64,000 bases of DNA from Diphasiastrum complanatum (lineage: Eukaryota > Streptophyta > Lycopodiopsida > Lycopodiales > Lycopodiaceae), in assembly GCA_029204225.1 (NCBI GenBank), contig CM055101.1, positions 62,810,171 through 62,874,170 on the forward strand. The letters are read 5' to 3'. Of the stretch, positions 1-10,799 are shown piece after piece. A model generated the notes under the pieces. The model was not told the origin of the DNA and did not search any database. It worked only from the letters and a program-made list of their open reading frames with translations. Position 1 is the first letter of the stretch. Every line of letters starts with the position of its first letter. The position numbers and the translations under genes were made by a program.

Positions 1-61
1 CACGTTCACCCGTAATTGTTGTGGACTCGTCACATAGGCCCTGATGGCCGCAGGGTCTCTT

Positions 62-2437
62 TCAAACAACTGCTGACGCCACTCTGGTTGTGGTTGGAGG
101 GCAGGTAATGCTTGCAGTTCTTTGCCCTTTATGGTCTGAGCTGAAAACGATATCTGCCAGCTGCCTCTTGATGACTCGTGGGGATACTTTGATAGGAATT
201 CGTTGATTTTTTCCTCCACGGACTTGGGTCTTCGGAAGGCCCGACTGGCAGATATCGTGCATGAACCTCTGGATGATGTGGCTTGGCTTTGGCTGGTATC
301 TGCACCTTGGCCCTGGTCTCGTGTATCAGCAGCCGTATCTGTTTGCTCTTGATCTTGGCCTTCAGACCCTTGTTCTTGGTTAAATTTCCCTGCTGTCTGC
401 TGGCTTTGGTCTTGGCTGGTACTGGCCTGTGCAACATCAAAAATCGGTGGCAGTGGAATCACCACGGGGGTGGGCTGGGCCTTCGTGTCCATGAATTTTT
501 GGCATGCCTTGAGGGCTTGCTTGGCCTGGGCGAGCTCGTGAGTTGCGCTTGTCCGATATTTGTTGAACTATGCCTGGTAGCTGTTCAAGGTTTGACTATA
601 AACCTGCACCTGATGTCGAAGAAGATTCATTTCTGATTGAGAAAGCAGCCTTGAGTCTGGTGCAGGTTGAGCTAACCAGACGAGCTTTTCATCTTGTAGG
701 ACTTTGACCTCCATCCCCAAGCACGTATTCTCTGCTTCCAAAAGGTTTAGTTGCGTCTGGATGGGAGCAAGCCGTTGGGACACTTCTAATTGAAACTCTC
801 GCACCTTTGTGGAGGCCTATGTCAACGCTTTGGAGAGCGTTGAGGCCTTCCTCCTTCTGTTGCAGCTTGGCAATCTCCGGGTGCCCTTCTTGTTCATGTT
901 GGTGCGTTAGAATCAGTTCGTGCTGCAGCTTGGTGAGGTCTGCTCGCAATTGTGTGTTACTCGTCGTCAGGTGTAGTACCCTGCTTTCCAGAATGGCTTT
1001 GGCTGCTACCGCATCCAGGATGTATTTTCCCAGAGTCTGGTACATCGTCATTAGGTTTGTGGGAGCAGCCGATACACTAGCACTAATAGGGGCTTGTGTT
1101 GTATCGGCCCTGACGACTTGTGGAATACCGTCGTCATTATTTTCTATCAGGTTCTCATTGGACCTGATGCCATCTGGGGTGGTAGGATCAGTCCGATCTG
1201 GCGATGGTACGAAAATTGTTTGAATAAATGCATCATCAGACAATGATTGGTTGCCCTCGACAACCTTTGGTGGCAAAGCAGGTGGAGTTTGAGAAGCAAC
1301 TGTGGAAACAGGGGTGAGGACGGTTTGTCCAAATGAGAGGATGGGAGGAACAGAGGGGAACTGAAGGGTAGTGTGGAGTATGAAAGAAGGCAAAGATGGA
1401 TCATAAAGACTTTGGCATGGGGGTGAAAAATTGATGACTTCCATCCATGCCAGAGTGTCTGGAGACAATTGAGAATCAGAAGGATTGAACGGAATAGAAG
1501 CAACGGTGGCGTCAGGAGTGATGGAGGATGCGATGGTGATGGATGGAGTAGTGGATAAGGGTGGACACATAAATAGATGTGGATGGAACAAGAAGAGAGA
1601 TAGCGACAACATAGATTGGAGTGGGGGGTTGCAAGGAAGAAGAAGTGGCTGTGGTTGATGGGGTGGTTAGTGCGGTAGTGGAGGTGCGTCTTCGGGTAGC
1701 AGTTGGAGATGTGGATGTAGAGGCAGTGCCACGCATTCATTTGCTGGCCGTTGTGTTAATAAGTACAGGTTGGAGGAGGTGGATGCTTGAGATGGCGGAT
1801 AAAGGTTAGTGTGTGGCATGAGGGTAGACAAAAGGGATGAGCGTTGGAAACCGCGCACTTTCGTCTCGAAAAGTGTGCAGGAAAAGTTATACAACAGGGG
1901 GCCTGCTACGATACGCTCACGGTTGTTGGGTTTGATGGAGTTGGTTAGTTCACGAATAAGGAAACTATGCCAGTGGTATGGCACAACAGAGGGGCCAGGG
2001 AGTTCCAGAAAGGATTCCACTATCTGACTCAGCAACTTAGACTGGATTTTGTCCTCGTGAAATATTGAAATAACTAGAAAGTTATTCAACAGATGCGCAG
2101 CCGCCTGAATGACGGATTCTTTGATATCATCTATCAGGTAACCATTGTTAGTTTGAATTGGGATTTTCGGTGCAGTTTGGGTGACGAAAGGCTTGATCAG
2201 AGTTTTGTCATGGCGATGGGAGATGGGCTGACGATCACCGGACATAATGCCAATGGCGACCATCGAGTCTGCATTAATCCTGACCTTGTATGTGGTACCT
2301 TGGTACATGAAGTGGAAACGAGTCTTTTCCTCATCCCAGGTGGCGTAAGCATGAAGGGCGAGGCCCATGTTAGTCTTAGAATGGAAAAGTGTCAGGTAAA
2401 AATCCATTGCCTCTAGAAGTGGGCCAACTGTTTGCAT
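62..2437 (-). pseudogene. Extra coding region 3' of integrase in the Ty3/gypsy element
   Basis: Downstream of integrase, on the same strand, long open stretches cover about 2.4 kb. The upstream part (about 1670-2437) begins MQTVGPLLEAMDFYLTLF and has mixed globular composition. The middle (690-1610) is Pro/Ser/Thr-rich and low in complexity. The last part (568-800) is Gln/Glu/Leu-rich and looks like a coiled coil (LEAENTCLGMEVKVLQDEKL). I do not recognise a family. Some plant OTA elements (Athila, certain Tat members) are known to carry extra ORFs, and Athila has an env-like one in this position. No signal peptide or clear transmembrane helix is evident, so calling it env-like is not supported. 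It is fossil sequence. Confidence 0.5.
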
Positions 2438-2448
2438 TTATGGTTGGA

Positions 2449-3807
2449 TCAAAGCGTCAGAGGGTAGAGGCCAAATCTGTGTGGCCTCGGGGATCGATCA
2501 GTGCTTCCTTTATATGTTGTCATGAATGCCCACATTGTAGCATGCAACTTATGTTCCCAATCTAATCTGCTAGCTTCAACTGTTTTCGTGAGCATGCTAC
2601 ACAAGATCTTATTGGATGATTCTACTTGTCCATTATCACGAGGATAATAAGGCGTATTGGTTCTGTGGATCACGAAGAATTCCTCCAACAGGACCTTGAT
2701 GGTCTCATTGATTAAATGGCTTCCGCGATCGCTGACTAGCTCTACCGGACATCCAAAGCGTATACTGATATTTTCATAAAGGAACTTGGCAGTGGTCCTA
2801 GCGTCAGCTACTCTTTCTGCCTTGGCTTCAACCCATTTGGTGTGGTAGTATGTGGCTACGATTACGTATCGAGCCTGGGAACTCCTTGCCGCAGGGTGAA
2901 TTGGACCGATGTAATCTAATCCCCACTTTTCGAATGGTTCTTGGGCTAAGACCCGGTGTAGTAGGTCATAATTCAATCTCGTTGGCCTTTTCACCCTTTG
3001 GCACACATCGCACTTTTTTAAGTATTCCTTCGTATCCTTATGAATTGTTGGCCACCAACATCTTGATTGTAGGATCTTTTGAACTGTAATGTCGGATGCA
3101 AAATGGCCCCCACCTTTGCCTTCATGTGAAAGCGAAATGATCTGGGTGGCCTCATGAGGAAGACTACACCGCCGAAGAATTTCATCTGGTCCTCTTTGGT
3201 ATAACTGGCCGACAATCAGTTGATAAGGTCTAGCCTTCAAGATCAATTTCCGTTGTTCCGCCTTTGGTAGTGATTTTTTTGGTTGGCCCCGCATTAGATA
3301 TTCAACAATGTCGGCAACCCATTCTAGTACTGTGTCCACGTAAAATAAGGCAGCATCTGCCAACTCATCGTCGGGTTGGGTTGCAATCTCCTTCTCCTTG
3401 CCTTGCGATACATGATCTGCCATGTAATGTTGTTTTTCCTTGCGAACTACTATCCGAAAATCAAACTCCAACAACAGAAGTAGCCATCTGGTGATTCTCC
3501 CGGTGTTGCAAATTTTATTAACAAGATAGAGCAAGGGTTGATGGTCCGTATAAAAAGCAAAATGTGTGGCCATCAGGTAATGTTAAAATTTCTTAACCGC
3601 ATAAATCATTGCCAGTGCTTTCCACTCTGTGATTGAATAATTTATTCCGGTATCACTGAACTGTCGGCTTGCAAATCGGATTGGAAAATCTTTTTTGTGT
3701 TCACCTGGCTGGGTTAAGACTGCTCCAACTGCATACTTCGATGCGTCCGTATGCACGTGAAACTCAATGGACCAACTGGGTGGGCGTAAGATTGGTGCTG
3801 AAACCAA
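2449..3807 (-). pseudogene. gypsy RNase H and integrase
   Basis: Two adjacent open stretches. The first carries the RNase H core (HTDASKYAVGAVLTQ, then FASRQFSDTGINYSITEWKA). The second continues with the end of RNase H (FYTDHQPLLYLVNK) and a full integrase. The integrase has an HHCC zinc domain (C-D-V-C-Q-R visible) and a DDE core (GLDYIGPIHP; LVSDRGSHL; DNGQVESSNKIL). Integrase inserts the cDNA copy into the host chromosome. The integrase C-terminus is followed directly by the extra 3' region and not by a chromodomain. Fossil coding sequence of the element at 1-6735. Confidence 0.9.
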
Positions 3808-3822
3808 TGCATCCTTAAGCTT

Positions 3823-4797
3823 CTAGAAAGCCTTTAGGGCCTCCTCGTTCCAATGTGGATCCATTGTGAGTTTGTAAATTGGTCGGGCTAACTCCGCAAA
3901 ATCAAGAATGAAGATCCTATAATAGTTAGCATGACCCATGAAGCTATAGAATTCGCGGATCATCCCCGGTGGTGGTAGATCAATAATGATCCTGATCTTT
4001 GATGGATCTGTGGCGATCCTGTATCTTGACACTATATGGTCAAGAATCAAGCCATGTGTTACCCAGAATTGACATTTTTCTAGATTCAGGGAGATCTAGT
4101 AGTTGCGACATTTTTGTAACACCTTCTCCAAGTTGGATAAGTGTTCTGAGTCTGGTCCATGCACGCACATATCGTCCAAGAAAATTTCCAATTTTTTTGC
4201 AGATAATCTTTGAATGCCGTCTACATGACTCATTGGAAGGTACTTGGGGCATTGCAAAGCCCGAATGGCATCACTTCATAGGCATAGGTTCCCCATTCCA
4301 TGGCAAATGTTGTCTTGTGCTGGTCCTGGGGGGGCTATCTTCACCTGGTTGTAGTTGCTGAAGTCGTCTAGAAAATTGTAGGCATCGGTGTCGGCTACTT
4401 AGTCGAGGACACTTTCTGTAAATGGTAAAGAAAAATGATCTTTCTTGGTGACTGCATTTAGCGCCTTCAGATTCACACAAATCCGCATTTTGCCGTTCTT
4501 CTTGGGTATTATAACTATCGGTGATACCCATTCCGTGTGCTCAATTTCATAGATGAAATTTTCATCCATCAGCTTTTGCAACTCCTGCTTGATCAACTCA
4601 GTATAATTCGGGTTGCAGCGATAATAACGGCTTACCTTGGGGACTGCTCCGTCCACCAAGGGTATGGTGTGTTGGACTACTGTTGGTGGAATGCCCTTCA
4701 GGTCACTATAACTCCAGGCAAAACAGTCTTTATATTCCACCAACAACGATCGTAGTCTCTTGAATTGTGTGGGTGTTAACTGCTCTCCCACATGCAC
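3823..4797 (-). pseudogene. gypsy reverse transcriptase
   Basis: The stretch from 4797 downwards holds the conserved RT entry: FAWSYSDLKGIPP, WVSPIVIIPKKNGKMRICV (palm and fingers) and LNAVTKKDHFSLP. The remaining palm and thumb are seen as shorter pieces down to 3823, including an FYSFMGHANYYRIFI thumb motif. It lies between protease (upstream, 5.4-6.3 kb) and RNase H. The order and motifs are typical of Ty3/gypsy, closest by eye to Tat/Athila-type RT. Broken copy. Confidence 0.88.
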
Positions 4798-5398
4798 TTT
4801 CTTTTATTCTTCACCTGGCTTGGCAAGATTTATTGGTTGTGTTCGCGCAGGTCCCTCAAAGACTTGTTCCGCTGGTGCCTGACTTTGATCAAATTCTCTC
4901 TGGGCTTGCGACATCATGACTACCACGTCGTCCAAGGTGTAATTGTTGAAAGTCTCAGGCACCTCGTGAACTGACGCTCGTCAAGATTCCTCTTTCAGCA
5001 TATTGATCTTAGCCCGACTGGTCATTTTTTTTTATTTTCTGTCACCTATGTAGAAGATGACGCTGTATCTGAGTCTATCTTGATTGACTTCAAAGAATCC
5101 AACACTTTCTTTTTACTCTTTTTTGTCATTTTGGTGGATTCATCCTTGTTGTCTTTCATCGAGACTGCCGTGACATTCGCCTCATGGTTGTGAATATCAA
5201 CATCCACTATATTATTGCCTCTTTGGATAGATCACTCCATCGGATCACTTGGTTGAAGCATTGATTCAACTGATTCTTCTTATTCACAAGTGTCTTGGGT
5301 GGATCGATCCTTGAGACTTTCGCCATAGCAGACTTTTGTGGTGGTTGAGCTGGTACTTTCTTGGTTTCGTAACGATCTGGGCCCATGTGATGTAGGAC

Positions 5399-6720
5399 CT
5401 ATTCATCAGTCAGCTCAATCTCCTTGTTAAAAGCTAGAGCATGTTGCCAAGGGACTAGATCATCGTCCACTGGATTCTCAATAGGCTCTGTTGACAGCCA
5501 TGCTACGTTTATCATATTCACTCCAAATGTGATTGGTGTGTCTAGGGTGTAACATTTGGGTGAAGATGTACTAGGTTCTGGATCTGATTCATATTGACAT
5601 GCCTGGTAGTCAATAGTTGCTGATGCATCTGTCCATATCACGACATCCATCTCTGAATCATAGTGACCTCCCTTGGTTGGCCTTGGGTGATCAATCGTGT
5701 GATCTGTCATGGATGATCCGTTATCAGCTTTGGGTGCAATAGGTTTCACCGCCCATGTGGTTGGATCAACCTTTACAACCTATTCTCTGTTCTCGAAGGT
5801 GAGTTTTCCATACCCTAGTTGTGTACTACTTGCGCAGTCCTCACCCATGGTCTTCCCAGTAAAACATGGTATGCAGATGGAGATTCAGGTATATCCATGA
5901 CTACAAAAGTAATCACAAACTGCATGCCTGCTATTTTTACAGGGATATCGGCAACTACACCTTTTGGTTTCACACAGGATTGATCTACTAGCTTGATGGC
6001 AAATCTTGTTGGCTTCAACCCTTGCAGACCTCATTTTTCATATAAAGTAGTGGAGATCAAATTGACACCCGATCCTCCATCTACCACTGCTGCCTCGTCC
6101 TCGTATCTTTTGTGTTTGATGGGCAAAGTGATGTTGTGTTCCTCACTTTCCCATGCTGCTCCGATGTGGAGGACGTTACTTGTTTCTTCATAGCCTGTAC
6201 AGTATATGGGCTCAGGTGCTACTGGCTCCTCATCCGCTTTTGCCCATTCAGCTAGAAGGCTTTTTGCTTGTGATGCAGTCCGCATTAGTTCTTTGAGTGG
6301 TAAACTAAATGGCTTGACAATAAAAGTGTGAGCCTTTCAGTGCGTGGTTCCTCGGACTCCACCATGTGAAAAGGTGGTCATGTGGGTGCAACCGATCATT
6401 TTGATCAGTGCGTAGTGGTGAGCCCACTTGCAGTTTTTGTTCGACGCCAACTGGAGGTTCCATGGGATTGTCTCTTTCTTGATCTTTCTCCACCGCTTGT
6501 GCTTTCTGTACCCAGTGTCTTATTTTTTGGTACTGCCATCTTTCTTCTCTTACATTTGGATATGGCGCGGAAGTTGAGAGTTGGTCGTCAGTGACCAATG
6601 GTGGTGGTGAGGGAGCCACTTCCTTCCTTTTCTGCGCTCGCGTAACAGCTAACACAGGAGCGTGGAGTTGGTATCTACCTGATGGCATCCCTGTTGGAAC
6701 TGCTGGTTGCTATATTGCAA
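5399..6720 (-). pseudogene. gypsy protease and gag-side region
   Basis: The aspartic protease active-site motif is seen as VVDGGSGVNLIS in the stretch 6031-6285. The second half of the fold (YHVLLGRPWV) is at 5815-6018. Farther upstream on the minus strand, 6305-6688, is a charged Pro/Gln-rich stretch (VTRAQKRKEVAPSPPP) of the kind found between gag and protease. Between protease and RT, 4.8-5.8 kb, acidic linker-like sequence is present with no recognised domain. A gag core with zinc knuckle is not visible, so the 5' part of the element appears lost at the 6735 junction. Confidence 0.75.
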
Positions 6721-6734
6721 TGAAGTTAAGAGGT

Positions 6735-7812
6735 GCATTGGTATTTCTAGGCAAATGTAATAAATGCAAGTAAACCTCTCTTAAAGAAAGTAGAGTGAGC
6801 CACCTTTTGATGGTGACCTCTAGTGGAGAGCATTATTCCACTTGTAATAGAAATGTGAAAATTTCACTAGGATGCCACCTAAGGAGTTCTCTTGCTTATT
6901 TAAGAGACTCTCTCTTTGTGAAGAGGAGCTTTTTGCATTGTATCTTCTCCATGCTTAATAAGAAGATTTCTCATGAGTTTCATACTACACTAAGCTCCTT
7001 AATCATGATGGTTTTCTTGAGTGATGTCCCTATGATCATGCCCTTCTATTCATATTGTGTATGGTTGTGGACTTAGAGTGTATTAGTTTTCTTGCTTTTC
7101 TAGTTGTGGATTAGTTTTCATTTCTTGTTTGTGGATTAATGTAGGAATAAGCATTCAAGTAAACTAAATAGGCTAGAAATGTGGCATAAATCTTGCATAT
7201 CCTCCAGCATTCTAGTTCTTGATGTTCTTGGGATGTCCAAGAATCAAAAGACTGGTTGGTTTCTTGATTCTTGGGTCTTAAAATGTTGTAGATTAGTTCT
7301 TGTTTCTTTTTTTGTCAATTTATGCAAGTATAACAGTGCTTAGGATTTGATTTCAGTTCATTTTGCAGCAAAGTAGAAGTAGATTTCATGGTTGTTCACC
7401 TAAATTGCATGCTGATCATTTGGTTGAATGTTTTGGTTACATGATGGATTGATTGCATGTGACAAGGTTCAAAAGAAACAGACCTGAGTTGTCCTCTGAC
7501 AGGCAAGGACACAATACTACAAAGATATTCAGTCCGTTTTTGCCTGGCCTGGGCATTGTAACAAATAAGAAAACAGTCAAGTAATGCCCAAAGGAGCCTG
7601 GTAATAGGCAAGAAACAGTTCTATATGCAAGAAGTAAGAAGCGGACTAGTTAACAGATTCTACAGACAGAGAATCTGTCAACAAATTAATACTCTTTATC
7701 CATAGCTTCTTTCCAGAGATCTGAATGTGTTTGACTGAGTGCCTCTTCGACAGATGTCGTCTCATGAACAAGGTAGGCTGTAGACTCGTTGATATACCTG
7801 TGAGGTGGTCTA
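6735..7812 (-). repeat. 1.05-kb repeat, copy 1 (inverted relative to 31471-32521)
   Basis: This stretch matches the reverse complement of 31471-32521 almost throughout. Shared landmarks include CTTTTTGCATTGTATCTTCT near 6940 and the PPHRYINES-coding start near 7800. By eye the copies are about 90% identical. The minus-strand start encodes a copia segment just before RT (DLWKEAMDKEY), followed by about 900 bp of non-coding, LTR-like sequence that begins TGTTGAC in copy 2. It looks like the 3' end of a non-autonomous copia element in which a short pol remnant abuts a terminal repeat. No internal ORF is supported. Confidence 0.7.
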
Positions 7813-8275
7813 CTAGTTCTTGAAGATCTTCTGGGTAATAGAGGAAGTTGATCATTTCCATCATGTTGTAGTTGTTGCTTGATCGTCGATGAACATCGGC
7901 CATTTGTTGCAAGAGACTCTTAAACTGGTCACACGTGATTTTGAAGTGAATCATCATTTGACATCTTGAGAGAGAAGAATTTTTTTCTTAGATGTAACTT
8001 GGAAGTCATGTCTCTCACATCATATAGTGACTCAGGATGTCCCATACTTCTTTTGAAGTTTGAGCTTCAGATATGTGACCAATCTGAGTGTTTGATATAT
8101 TGAGGATAATAAGCGCGAAAGCTTTACCATTCTTCAACTTTCACTTTGAGTCAGTTGTATCATCTTCAAGCTTTACTTTGATACATGTGACAACATCCCA
8201 CAACTCGTTGGCGATTAGCAAGGTCTTCATCTTAAATTTCAACAAATAGTAATTGGCAATTGTCAAATTACCTGC
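7812..8275 (-). pseudogene. copia gag fragment
   Basis: On the minus strand from 8275, the typical copia gag N-terminus is seen (LTIANYYLLKFKMKTLLIANELWDVV), then weaker gag (UBN2-like) sequence. This runs to 7812, where the RT-prelude segment of the 1.05-kb repeat begins. The gag therefore connects directly to a short pol remnant and a terminal repeat, suggesting an internally shortened non-autonomous copia. Broken copy. Confidence 0.65.
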
Positions 8276-8688
8276 TAGCAGAAACATAGTTGATTGCAAA
8301 TGGATTTTCAAAGTCAAGTACAATGCAAATGGAAGCATCAACAGGAGAAAGGCACGACTTGTCGCCAGAGGATTTTCTCATATATACAATGTCGATTACA
8401 CTGAGACTTTCAGTCCAGTAGTCAAGCATTCTTCTATTCGACTTTTGCTATCATTTGCCGCTGCAGCAGATTTGGAAATACATCAACAATGGAGTTATTG
8501 AAAAGGACATTTACATGGTGCAACCCGAAGGTTATATTATCGAGGATAAACACAATCATGTGTGTAAACTCCATAAGGCACTTTATGGCTTGAAGCAATC
8601 TGCTCGAGCATGGTTTCAAAGGATCAATACTTTCTTTATTAATATATTGATCACGCCTACACACCTAGCTTTTCAGATTGTGCAATAA
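8255..8688 (+). pseudogene. copia reverse transcriptase fragment
   Basis: The plus strand encodes the copia RT fingers and palm: DCKWIFKVKYNANGSI, KARLVARGFSHIYNVDYTETFSPVVK, then KALYGLKQSARAW. It abuts the gag fragment head to head: gag runs left from about 8275 and RT runs right from about 8255. It ends near 8690 where terpene synthase sequence begins. Fragment of an old element; no LTR is attached. Confidence 0.85.
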
Positions 8689-8753
8689 AATTGTAGTACT
8701 TGAAAGACATGATTTCTAAGTCTCTAAGATATGAGTAGATTAGGTTGTGTCAC

Positions 8754-8991
8754 CTTGTAACTTCAAATGTCATTCAGAAGGCGGCCGATGATGTTTACGA
8801 GATTCATGAAATTAGAGAACTCTTGGGTGTCTAATTAGCTTTTCCCCCAAAAAGAGCATGGAGCTAATTAGTACAATTGGCTCCAACGCGATGGAACAGG
8901 TTGCAACCTTCATGTAGTCTTCAATGGAAGGATCGAAACCGCCTTCTTTCCATTCTGCTTCGGTCAAGCATGAGGCAAGCCACCTGTCCCA
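8754..8991 (-). pseudogene. TPS: Terpene synthase exon with NSE/DTE motif
   Basis: After acceptor CTCTTCAG it reads WDRWLASCLTEAEWKEGGF, DPSIEDYMKVATCSIALEP and LISSMLFLGEKL. After a frame change it reads EFSNFMNLVNIIGRLLNDI, a TGA, then SYK and GTGACA. The TGA replaces a residue commonly Gln or Arg in the family. The magnesium-binding N-D-x-x-S region is thus interrupted. Confidence 0.85.
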
Positions 8992-9129
8992 CTGAAGAGG
9001 AAGTATCATTTAGAGGAATATCATGAGACGAGAAATTTATACCTCTGCAACATGGAATTAAGTTCGATCAAAGAATGAATCGTGTTTGGACGATAGCTTA
9101 AATGCTCAATAGATTGAAGGATGACATAC

Positions 9130-9268
9130 AATTGTTTTGAGATAGATCCCAACATCACGATCTTGAGCTATAAAACCCTCTCGCGCAATAGCATTGATTG
9201 TATTATGTAAGGTCACATATAGTATTTGGCACTCTTTTGAAAAGCATCCACCTAACGACGGTTCCCAT
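9130..9268 (-). pseudogene. TPS: Terpene synthase exon RWEPSL...NTINAIA
   Basis: 139 bp between acceptor ATGTTCAG and donor GTATGTC, open throughout. A split Arg codon joins it to the preceding block (FRR/W). It reads WEPSLGGCFSKECQILYVT, LHNTINAIAREGFIAQ, DRDVGIYLKTI. Family pattern: RWDxxxxxxLPExxKxxxxxLxNTxNExxxEAxxxQGRDVxxYLxxxW. Confidence 0.82.
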
Positions 9269-9496
9269 CTGAACATCGCAGGATATTAAGGATCAGAATA
9301 TGAGTTTGTAGGCTTTGGTGTAGATCTAGACGAAAGAAATGAAACCACATCTATTTGCAAACGAGGCACTCTCCTTGGCTCGCTGCAAAGCTCATTAGAA
9401 TGAACGACTAGTCAATTGTCAGCACATGACTAACTAGACCTCTGTTCGATGCCACATAAGTTATATAAAAATCAGAAAAATACTTCAAAGGTTTAC

Positions 9497-9733
9497 CTCC
9501 TGAAGGCTTCTTTCAGGAACTCTCTAAGCTTCGCATATCGAGCCAGCATAATAAAAAAAGTCATCCAGAGGAAGCATACCCGATTTACTACTTTCGTTTA
9601 TTAGAACCGAAACGTCTTCTCACATTTATAAGCGACCGTAGCTCATCACCTGATCCAGTTCAGTTTGATGTATTGACTGACATAGTTTGAAGTCTATCTT
9701 TGCGAGAGCTAACATAACATCATTGTTGACGTA
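9497..9733 (-). pseudogene. TPS: Terpene synthase exons with LAKIDF and DDxxD motifs
   Basis: Two blocks. 9733-9650 reads YVNNDVMLALAKIDFKLCQSIHQTELDQ after an acceptor AGCAGCAG and ends at CAG/GTGATG. 9587-9497 reads KSGMLPLDDFFYYAGSI, a frame change, then KLREFLKEAFRR and donor GTAAAC. Family sequence between them (the R-W-W ... R-D-R ... E-x-Y-F-W part) is not recognisable. The fifth position of DDxxD is Tyr instead of Asp. Confidence 0.78.
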
Positions 9734-10003
9734 CTGCTGCTTGGTTCTACATCATTAGATATGTCATCTTGAGTGATTTTCGGACAATATATTAGTTCAA
9801 AGGGCTGCAGTATGCACAACATCATCATATCTTATCGCAAAAGTGATGATAACGGTACAGTACGTTTTAGGTGATTTATTAAACTTGCAGATTGGCGGAA
9901 CTTCTGTTGATAGTAAGACCACGCTAACTTAGCATTCCAGAAAGAGATCAATAATTCAGGTATATTTCCTTTATTCCATTTATGCACTTACAGAAGCACT
10001 AAC

Positions 10004-10179
10004 CTGCTGCCTCTACCAATCCAACTATTTTTCTCGTAGTCCTGAATAAACCGACGTGTTTCTTAACGCAGCAATGTGGCATACCAACGGCTCGTTACTC
10101 TCATATGAACCTGCGACGAGTCAATATATAACATGTCGTTCAGGAATTTTTTTTAAATTCCAATTAGAAATTGTTGTAA
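10004..10179 (-). pseudogene. TPS: Terpene synthase exon with RWYATL and SWIGR motifs
   Basis: Acceptor TTTTGCAG at about 10180-10187. The block reads NWNLKKIPERHVIY (family: K-D-L-P-x-E-V-x-Y-A-L), a frame change, then RWYATLLR, one stop, ETRRFIQDYEKNSWIGR (family: PWYAxLPRLEARxYIExYGxxDxWIGK). Donor GTTAGT follows at 10003. This is the strongest N-terminal evidence for a terpene synthase. Confidence 0.8.
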
Positions 10180-10219
10180 CTGCAAAAGGTAAATAGATAG
10201 TATTAAACCCTCCCGTTAC

Positions 10220-10505
10220 CTCCATGCTTTCTGTTTCATCTTTTTTTGAAGTTGGCTTCTGGTGAAACTCGTCAATTTCATCCTGGAATAGTCTCTGCAA
10301 GTGTCCAGCGTCTCCTTGGAAATATGCTTCCGATTTAGATAATAATTCCGATGCTTTATACAGGTCTGAGCTTTTATCTGCAATTCTGCCATCTTCGTCT
10401 CCTTTCAAACCAGAAACTGCTCTAGTTTCGACAAAACAATCAAATGCATCTGTTATTTCTCAGCTTTCAGGCCGCGAAGCGGCAACTTGTAGCAACCATT
10501 ATCAA
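10220..10505 (-). pseudogene. TPS: Terpene synthase exon with DLYKAS motif
   Basis: Reads VATSCRFAA, then (after a frame change) DAFDCFVETRAVSGL, GDEDGRIADKSSDLYKASELL. This parallels the family pattern A-x-x-F-R-x-L-R ... V-S-D-x-F ... LYRAS. A second frame change follows SEAYFQG, after which the alternative frame gives ETLDTCRDYSR, like the A-x-x-F-S-x-x-F-L segment. A candidate donor GTAACG lies at 10219. The next block starts only 40 bp away and the ORF stays open across it, so the two may be one exon. Confidence 0.65.
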
Positions 10506-10677
10506 TTTCGAAGGTGTGTGATGGATTGGCATTTGAATTTAGCATTATCTAATCAATGTATCATTAGAGCTACATAAATATATCAATTAATCACAAAAGA
10601 AATACAAGATTCGATTAGACAATAGGAGAATACTGTAAAAATTTAGTTCACTGTCTAGAAATCACAATATTACTTAC

Positions 10678-10795
10678 AGGATGCAAAACGTTGCAGCAGA
10701 TTAAGCCTCATATCGCTATCATGTACATCTTAAGCAGCTACTTTAGACACTCTTTCAGACTCAACTGTGAGGTCTGTGTTTTCCGATGTCTCCAT
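10678..10795 (-). pseudogene. TPS: Possible 5' exon of the terpene synthase pseudogene
   Basis: The minus strand from an ATG near 10795 reads METSENTDLTVESERVSK, then an in-frame stop, then DVHDSDMRLNLLQRF, and ends at a good donor (GTAAGTAAT). In plant terpene synthases the equivalent N-terminal stretch reads as a helix ending in L-x-L-I/V-D-x-L-Q-R-L-G. The fit is partial but the position, immediately upstream of the clear exons, is right. Confidence 0.45.
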
Positions 10796-10799
10796 GGTA

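Larger units (their letters stand above)
1..6735 (-). mobile_element. Ty3/gypsy LTR retrotransposon, OTA (Tat/Athila-like) type, 3' end outside window
   Basis: Read on the minus strand, the order is gag-side sequence, protease, reverse transcriptase, RNase H, integrase, then a further coding stretch. This is the Ty3/gypsy gene order. No chromodomain follows the integrase. The RT prelude (FAWSYSDLKGIP) and the polypurine-poor, long 3' region resemble the plant OTA clade (Tat, Athila, Ogre) rather than chromoviruses. No LTR is visible: the 3' end lies before base 1, and the 5' end stops where the repeat at 6735 begins. It is an old, broken copy with several breaks, and its age cannot be set without an LTR pair. 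Confidence 0.85.

Noticed and set aside
283-1223. Plus-strand ORFs of 117 and 138 codons
   Set aside because: Shadows of the minus-strand extra region of the gypsy element. Composition (Cys/Leu/Ser-rich) fits antisense reading.
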